From Trema orientale (taxonomy: Eukaryota > Streptophyta > Magnoliopsida > Rosales > Cannabaceae): a stretch of DNA of 64,000 nucleotides. Positions 58,263 through 64,000 of this stretch are shown here, piece after piece. Below the pieces are notes generated by a model. The model ran no database searches, was not told the origin of the DNA, and saw nothing but the letters and a program-made list of their open reading frames with translations. The stretch's first letter is position 1. Every line of letters begins with the position of its first letter. Position numbers and translations under genes: made by a program. The stretch lies in NCBI GenBank assembly GCA_002914845.1, contig JXTC01000001.1, forward strand, positions 2,969,204-3,033,203. Direction: 5' to 3'.

Positions 58263-58500
58263 CAGGGGCGGAGCCACACTAGGTCTAAAGGGGTGATTGC
58301 CCTACTTGAATTTTATTTTTCTTATAAATAATATATAAATTATTTTCAAAACTAGTCTTTGCCTCCTTAAAATTTAGCCTTTACCCCCTGAATTTGTAAA
58401 ATTTTAAGTATGCCCCTTAAGTTTTTAGTTAAATCATTTTCACAATTGAAGCACATTTGATTTTTGCCCTCTCTAGATTAAATCTCTGCCTTCGTCCCTG
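58263..58500. mobile_element. hAT-like MITE with CAGGGGCGGAGCC ends
   Basis: 238 bp. The left end CAGGGGCGGAGCCACA is inverted at the right as TCTGCCTTCGTCCCTG. It is flanked by ATAATAAG and ATAATATT, an imperfect 8-bp target duplication (6 of 8 matching), as expected for hAT elements. The CAGGGGCGGAGCC end is widespread in dicot genomes. It has no coding capacity and begins 11 bp after the putative Helitron end. Confidence 0.7.
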
Positions 58501-58726
58501 ATAATATTAATGTGTGACTTGATTAATTACAAAGATTTTTGGAAAATTACAGACATATTGTGCATATGCCAGCAGTACAAGAAAAAAAAAAAGGAAGAAA
58601 AGAAGAAAAAAGGAGGTATGAAATCGTTCAAAATCGTTTAAACCCTGAAGGATATTTTTCTACACATAGAATAAAGGAGATTTTTCTTTTCATAAAAGAA
58701 AAACCAGCAACGAAAAAAAAAAGATT

Positions 58727-58757
<31 letters not shown>

Positions 58758-59387
58758 TAGAAATAATAGGAAATGTACGGGCGCTCAGAATTTTTAATTT
58801 GATAAAATATATATTATATATACGTAAAAAGAGAAGGAAAAAAAAGTGTGACAAATTTTTATATTTATCTTTTTGAGAAAAATAAAATAAATGAAAAGAA
58901 GAAAAGGTGAGGCAAAATTAACATAATACAGGTAATTATATAACAAAATTTAAAAAAAAAATCAAAATTAGATAAATATAATAAAACTTGATTTAATAAT
59001 AACTTAGGTCCTACCCTTTGTGTTTCCATTTTAGTACAAAAGAATAAGGAATATACAAAGTAAAAAAAAAATATTTTTGGAATATAATAAATGTACAAAG
59101 AAGAAACAAAATAATAGAACAATTTTTTTTTTGATGTAAAAAGAAAATGAATATACTTAGTTCAGTGGTTGATAGATTTAGATCTTCCCTTTCTATTAAT
59201 TTTCCTAATTTTGATGATGTAAAGAGGTCGAATTTCAAAATAATGTAATTTAAAATTTCATATTTCAAAGGGGTTTTTCATGTTTCTTAAAACATAAGGA
59301 TTCTTGAAAAAATTTATCAACTACAAGGCCATTTTAGGACATTTACTCTCAAAAATAACTAAGAAAAAAAAGAAATTTTCGAGACTA
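58501..59387. other. Intergenic, AT-rich
   Basis: Purine-rich stretch at 58578-58612, an AT run at 58736-58757 and several A/T tracts. No gene seen. Confidence 0.5.
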
Positions 59388-59585
59388 TTTTTTTTTTTTT
59401 TAAGTAGGGCTTAACTAATGACCTCCACTTGTTACAAATTAAAGGAAAATATCTATCATTACCCAATCCCAATCCTACCTCATTAGAGATAATAGATTTT
59501 TACGTCTACCTTTGGTGTGACTCAAACTTAGAACCGAGATCATAAGTAGTGGATACTTTTACTACTTGAGCTAACCCATTTCGTC
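59388..59585 (-). mobile_element. tRNA-derived SINE
   Basis: Read on the minus strand from 59585: a tRNA-like head with a box A-like GGGTTAGCTCAAGTAGTAAA (59578-59555) and a box B-like GGTTCTAAGTTTGAGTC (about 59535-59519), then a body, ending in a poly(A) tail (the T run 59388-59402). The short direct repeat AGACTA flanks it (59382-59387 and 59586-59591). About 198 bp with no coding capacity. Its 3' half recurs at 17401-17465. Confidence 0.72.
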
Positions 59586-59591
59586 AGACTA

Positions 59592-61237
59592 GTTTTTATA
59601 TATATATTATAAATATATATATATAAGTATAAAAGAAGGTGCCTAAGGCACGTGGCCCGTTTTAGTAAAATGTATATATTAAACAAATTCTAGTTAATAT
59701 TTTGGTTAAAAATAATTTCTAAAAATATTCTTCAATTATATGATATACATTATTGAGAAGCGTTTAACTGATTGAAATAACTTTTAAAAAATAAAATACC
59801 TTTTTTTAAAAAAAATGAAGAAGATGCTCAAACAAGCAGGTCTACCTAAGAACAGAAATTAAGAAGAAGCTACTCAAGAAAGCAGGTCTAAGAATGACTC
59901 ACTTTCCAATAATTATACCAATTTGAGCATACGTGCCTGTCCTTTAACAAAAAAAAAAAAAATGGTATCAACGAAATTAATTAATTTGCTATGTTGATAT
60001 CAAATGTAACATCATTTTAGAGATTTTAATTTTTGTAGCACAAAATTATGCAGTTGTTAATTTTTATTTCATCACATGATATAAATTGAATTTTTTTAGT
60101 GGCTACAGGCACATATATGGAGAAAATTCTCATTGTGATATATTTTGATCTAAAACTTACTCGTATTATTTTTAGTCTTATTTTAATGACTAATACAAGA
60201 AATACAAAGAATTTATATAAAAATAAACGTTAAATGGTTTGTAATTTAGTAACGTTATTTGATATAATTTAGAAGTACTTGTGAAAGAAAAACTGCAAAA
60301 GAAAAAGAAACACTAGACTTGAAATTTAATTTAATTTGTCTTGTAATTACGTAAATAAAAAAATTTCTTTTTAAAAACAAAAACTTGAGAGATGAACTTT
60401 AATTTAATATGAGTCTCATTTTTATGTTAGTAACAAATGACACAAAAATTATTATGATACTAAAAGAACTAAAAAAGAAGCCCAATAACCTAAGAGTTAG
60501 CCCAACCCAACCCAATTGGATGTCAATGCCTGCAGAATAGGTTGAGTAAATCACTTATAAAATAAAAATTAAAAAAACAAGGAAATTGTCTTGGGTAATA
60601 TTAATTTAGCACAAATTTTTTGGAAGTTATATATATATTTTTTCAAATTCACATTTCTAGTAGTGTGATAAATAATATAACGAGGAGTCACATAATTTGT
60701 GACTATAAAATTATGACTTTTTTTATGACTAATCAATAGTCACAAATTATGTGACATTCCGTCACACAAAATCATAAAACACTAAAATACTATTAAAAAA
60801 ATAATTTTTCAAAATATTTTTAAAAAAGTTATTTTAGTCAAAATTACTATTGTTTATGTCAATTTTCCGGAAAAAAAAATAAAAAGAGAAATGAAAACAG
60901 TGAAGTAGGCATGTCCAAGAAGGCCCGCATCCAAAGTTAATTTATAAGTGCTTCTATTTATTGTAGTTGATCGATAAGAGATTTCAACGGAAAGTTTTGT
61001 TTATAGATAGAGAACAACGATGACAAAATCGACTTATGTAAGAACAACTCAACAAATGTCAAGATTGGCCGTCATAAATATTTTTTCTTGATTCTAGCTC
61101 CAATTCATCACTTTGCTAAAAAATATTGGTTTCTATCTTTCTCCAACACTTCTAATGATCTCTTCTTTTTTTCTTTTGACAACCATTTCTTTTCCGATTA
61201 TTTCCAAAACAGTTGACTCTTAAAAAAAAAAAAAAAG
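59592..61237. other. Intergenic, AT-rich, with a perfect palindromic repeat
   Basis: No gene supported. AT microsatellite-like sequence at 59597-59625. ATTTCTAGTAGTG at 60653-60665 resembles a CACTA-type terminus in inverse (CACTACTAGAAAT). A 20-bp perfect inverted repeat lies at 60687-60755 (own entry). Confidence 0.45.
60687..60755. repeat. Perfect 20-bp inverted repeat, 29-bp loop
   Basis: GTCACATAATTTGTGACTAT (60687-60706) is followed by its exact reverse complement (60736-60755). The arms are themselves semi-palindromic (GTCACA...TGTGAC). A GTGACATTCCGTCACAC word follows. Such palindromic GTCAC words occur near the ends of CACTA elements, but this may equally be a small foldback MITE. 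Confidence 0.8.
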
Positions 61238-62348
61238 TTTTCTAATATAAATACGAACTAAATTCGAGACAATTTAATAAAATTAATCATAAACTCAATT
61301 ATTTAGAATAAAACCCCCTAAATTTTTCTAATATTAGTCTATTAGGGAAAAAAAAAAAGAGAATTATGTTGATTGATTTTCAGGGTTAAGTCCCCAATCT
61401 TTTATTTGTAGCCTTTTGGTCTTCTTTCTTAGATTATTGTTTTACGTTAATCCCTTTTAATCTTTTTTGTTTAAAATTACCGCTAATTAGCATTTGTCCA
61501 AAACGTTACTAATCTTAGCATGAGTAAAATTAGAAACAAAGAGAAATTATTATTTAAAAAAAAAGAGAGTTAGATTATCGTTATCGTTCAAGACGGAGGT
61601 AAGAAACTACAAAAGTTTATATGATTCCATTGTAATTCAATTTTGGTCCAAGTATTCATCTATCCTACGAATAAACTGTGTCTCATCTCTTGGAAAGAAA
61701 CTAATTTATCTTTAAAAAAACGAATTTATCTCTTTTTAAAGTTATCCAATACTGCAATCACCTTTTATAAATATTGTTATTAATTTTAGGTCTTGATAGC
61801 TTTTATCATTAACTACATATAATTCTTAATTTTATTTACCACGTGAGAATTATGATCATAAACAACTATGGAACATACGATAATATAACCAACTTAAAAT
61901 GAATTACAACACTACAATATAAAATGGTAAATAAAATGACACATATATGCATTCTAGATAGATAAATATTTGGACCAAAATAGATCTATATTAGAACCAA
62001 ATAAACTTTTTTAATTTCTTACATCTGTCTTAAACGAAATTGATGATCACCCATCTCTTTTTTTTTTTCTTTTAAATAATAATTTTCCTTTGATTCTAAT
62101 TTTACTCATGCTGAGATGAGCATGTTTTGGGTAAGTGTTAATTAACAACAGCTTTGAACAAAAGAAAGATTAAAAAGGAATAATTAACATAAACTAAAAG
62201 AACGAGGGCTTAACCTAAAAGAAAAACTAACATAATTAAATACCTCTTTTTTTAATAGAACTAACATTAGAGAAATTCAGGAGTTTTCCTCTAAATAATT
62301 GAGTTCAAAGTTAATTTTATTAAATTGTTTTAATTCGGATATTAAAAA
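61238..62348. mobile_element. Foldback/MULE-like element with about 330-bp inverted arms
   Basis: The left arm (about 61238-61568) and right arm (about 62030-62348) are inverted copies. Examples: ACAATTTAATAAAATTAATC (61270) with AGTTAATTTTATTAAATTGT (about 62309), CTCAATTATTTAGA with TCTAAATAATTGAG (about 62291), and AGCATGAGTAAAATTAGAA (61518) with TTCTAATTTTACTCATGCT (about 62094). The centre (about 61570-62030) is unrelated AT-rich DNA. No transposase frame or target duplication is visible. Long arms suggest a Mutator-like or foldback element. Confidence 0.65.
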
Positions 62349-62528
62349 ACCAAAAAAGAAATAGCCTACCTCAAAAATAAGAAATTAAAAAAAAAAAGGT
62401 CGCGCCACCACATAAATTTTTATTGTACCTGATCAAGGCGGGTGACCGTAGTATATATGTAATGACTTTTTTTTCGCAACAACTGTACATTAAATAGATA
62501 AATAAACCGCCATTTATCCTTTTTAAGG

Positions 62529-62579
62529 GTCAAGTCAAAAGGTCAACTACCCTATGAACCAATAAGTAATCCCTTTGAC
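62529..62579 (+). promoter_or_regulatory. W-box cluster upstream of the NHL gene
   Basis: Four W-box cores in 51 bp: GTCAA (inverse TTGAC) at 62529, 62534 and 62542, and TTGAC at 62575, about 190-235 bp before the start codon. TTGAC is the WRKY-binding core. Clusters like this are typical of pathogen-responsive promoters; the function here is inferred. A (TC)n tract follows at 62623-62645, probably in the leader. Confidence 0.55.
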
Positions 62580-62764
62580 CCAGTAAAATAGGTTAATAAT
62601 TTTCTTTCCTCTTTGAACCAAACTCTCTCTCTCTCTCTCTCTCTTTCCAACCGGGACGGGGCCATCACAGTACCCCAACCCCAAACCCTTCTCCCTATTC
62701 CCATGCAAACTTGCCACCACCCTCATTCCCTAACTGCTCACAAACCTCCGCTCCCCATCTCCCA

Positions 62765-63652
62765 ATGGCGGAGCGGGACCCACATTCCGGCAACTATATC
62801 TGTCAGCCCGACCCATATAACTCCCAACCCGAGCCGCATTCCGCCCCACCACCTCCACCACCGCCACCGCCGCTACCACTGCCACCAGCCTACGTTCCCC
62901 AAACCCAATCCAACTCCGCCACTTACGTCGTCCAAGTCCCCAAAGACCAAATCTACCGCGTCCCTACTCCGGAGAATGCCGCCTTCGCCGAGCGACGCCG
63001 GCTTAATCCCGCGGTCGGAGGCGGAAAGACGACAAGGCCATGCGTTTCCCGCTGCTGTTGCGTCTGGCTCTTTCTCCTCGTCCTCGCCATCGCTCTCGCC
63101 CTCGGCGCGAGCGTGTTCTTCCTTTATTTTCGGCCCAAGAACCCTAACTTTAACATCGTAGGTTTCGAAATTACTACTGGCGTGGTTAACTCGAGCTCCG
63201 CCCGCTATAGTCGTCACCAATCCAAGAAGGGTTTCAAGATCAGGTTGAGGTCCGAGAACTCCAATGCGAAAGCCGACGTTTGGTACGAGGAAGGCGGCAC
63301 CGCTTCGCTCTCGGTCGGGCAGCCGCAACGGCTGGAAACTGTTGGAGTCGGATCGTACCCAGCGTTCTACAACCCGCACGGGGAGACGACGCCGTTCGAT
63401 GTCGTCCTTCGTGGGTCAGACGAAAGCGTTGACCGGGTGAGGAAGAATAAGCAGTTGATGATCAAGAGTGGTAAGTCAAAAGGTGAAGTGAAATTATATC
63501 TAAAGATGAAGGTGAAGGTGCGTACGGAAGTGGGGACGTGGAAAACTGGGAGCGTGAAGTTACATGTTGCATGCAACGTGGTGTTGGATTCATTTGCGAA
63601 AGGTACTCGTACTATTATGTCCGAGGACTGTCGCACCTTGCGTGAAGCTTAG
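62765..63652 (+). CDS. NDR1/HIN1-like (NHL) protein, LEA_2 family
   Basis: A single exon of 295 residues. The start is the ATG at 62765 (MAERDPHSGNY); the frame is open further upstream but has no earlier ATG. In order: a Pro-rich cytoplasmic tail with a run of about a dozen prolines (28-41), the NHL-typical TYVVQVPKDQIYRVPTPENA (53-72), a Cys cluster CVSRCCC (93-99), one membrane segment (VWLFLLVLAIALALGASVFF, 100-119), YFRPKNPNF, and a LEA_2-type beta-rich domain (about 130-285) outside the membrane with one N-linked sequon (NSS, 142-144). The NPDLYF-type motif usual in NHL domains is weak; NPHGETTPF stands nearby. NHL proteins sit in the plasma membrane, some glycosylated, and act in pathogen and stress responses. 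It resembles the NHL13-like group. The nearby W-box cluster fits WRKY-driven induction. Confidence 0.9.
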   Translation: MAERDPHSGNYICQPDPYNSQPEPHSAPPPPPPPPPLPLPPAYVPQTQSNSATYVVQVPKDQIYRVPTPENAAFAERRRLNPAVGGGKTTRPCVSRCCCVWLFLLVLAIALALGASVFFLYFRPKNPNFNIVGFEITTGVVNSSSARYSRHQSKKGFKIRLRSENSNAKADVWYEEGGTASLSVGQPQRLETVGVGSYPAFYNPHGETTPFDVVLRGSDESVDRVRKNKQLMIKSGKSKGEVKLYLKMKVKVRTEVGTWKTGSVKLHVACNVVLDSFAKGTRTIMSEDCRTLREA

Positions 63653-64000
63653 TTATTAATAAAGGTTGAAATTATATGATAGGGTACGTAGTTTTGCTAA
63701 TCGGAGGATATTATTTTAATTTTTCTTGCTAATTAATTATTGGGAAGACTTTTCTTGGATTTGTCGATTAATTTTGTGATAATCTCTTTCGACATTCTTT
63801 TGAACTTTCACTGCTGTAACGGGAAGAAATAGATGGAGACCATCTTTCTTTTTTTTTTTTTTGAAGATTAATACGAAAACTGTCTTCTTCTTTTTTCTTT
63901 AAAAAAAAAAAGAAAAATTCAATACTGCTTATATTGTCATGATTTTTTGATCTTTAGATAAGTTTTTGTCAATTTATTCCCGTGTACATTTCGATTTGTT
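63653..64000. other. 3' flank of the NHL gene
   Basis: Presumed 3' untranslated region and intergenic DNA. 'TTAATAAAGG' directly after the stop (about 63657) could serve as an early polyadenylation signal. Nothing else is recognised. Confidence 0.5.

Noticed and set aside
62711-62764. N-terminal extension of the NHL frame
   Set aside because: The upstream part has no ATG (it begins at TTG); MAERDPHSGNY from 62765 is the plausible start.
62613-63379. Overlapping frames on both strands at the NHL locus
   Set aside because: Shadows of the NHL coding sequence; the first begins in the TC repeat of the leader.

Overview
The window is nuclear DNA from a flowering plant, almost certainly a eudicot. 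The evidence is AT-rich sequence with long poly(A/T) tracts, spliced genes of plant-only or plant-expanded families (VQ, TTL, AUF-type F-box, NHL, organellar mTERF) and dense plant transposon remains. I cannot name the species. A run of 32 Ns (22239-22270) shows it comes from a draft assembly. Gene density is low: six intact host genes, one broken host paralogue and one small intact gene carried inside a transposon, in 64 kb.

Layout. 1-4295 is intergenic. 4296-5600 (-) is a VQ-motif protein with a GA/CT-rich leader and promoter to about 6.3 kb. 6.5-17.7 kb is intergenic and holds a Tourist-like MITE (11008-11436), a long-inverted-repeat element (12488-13029) and other inverted-repeat debris. 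17747-22559 is an old Ty1/copia retrotransposon with both LTRs, a primer-binding site and a 5-bp target duplication, but with gag and pol broken by stops and frameshifts. 25928-29690 (+) is a seven-exon TTL (TPR plus thioredoxin-like) gene. 34096-35325 (-) is a gene of the plant family usually labelled 'protamine P1 family'. 43268-44413 (+) is an intact organelle-targeted mTERF gene, and 45907-47059 (+) is a frameshifted tandem copy of it. 47642-49596 is a complete non-autonomous Mutator-like element with a perfect 9-bp target duplication; it carries an intact two-exon GRF-type zinc-finger gene (48917-49308, -). 50809-51918 (-) is an AUF1/AUF2-type F-box gene. 55020-56560 (-) is a LINE-type RNase H remnant interrupted by a perfectly bounded solo LTR (56108-56478). 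56.8-58.25 kb looks like a Helitron-type unit containing about 240-bp repeats, followed directly by a small hAT-like MITE (58263-58500). A tRNA-derived SINE lies at 59388-59585 and a large foldback element at about 61238-62348. 62765-63652 (+) is an NHL-type membrane protein behind a cluster of W-box cores.

The host genes do not form a pathway. VQ proteins bind WRKY factors, and NHL genes are often WRKY-controlled defence genes, but nothing links these two beyond that. I found no tRNA, rRNA, CRISPR array or prokaryotic-type operon, and no convincing new multi-gene system. The best leads are the MULE carrying an intact GRF zinc-finger gene, the datable mTERF tandem duplication and decay, and the nested LTR-in-LINE insertion.
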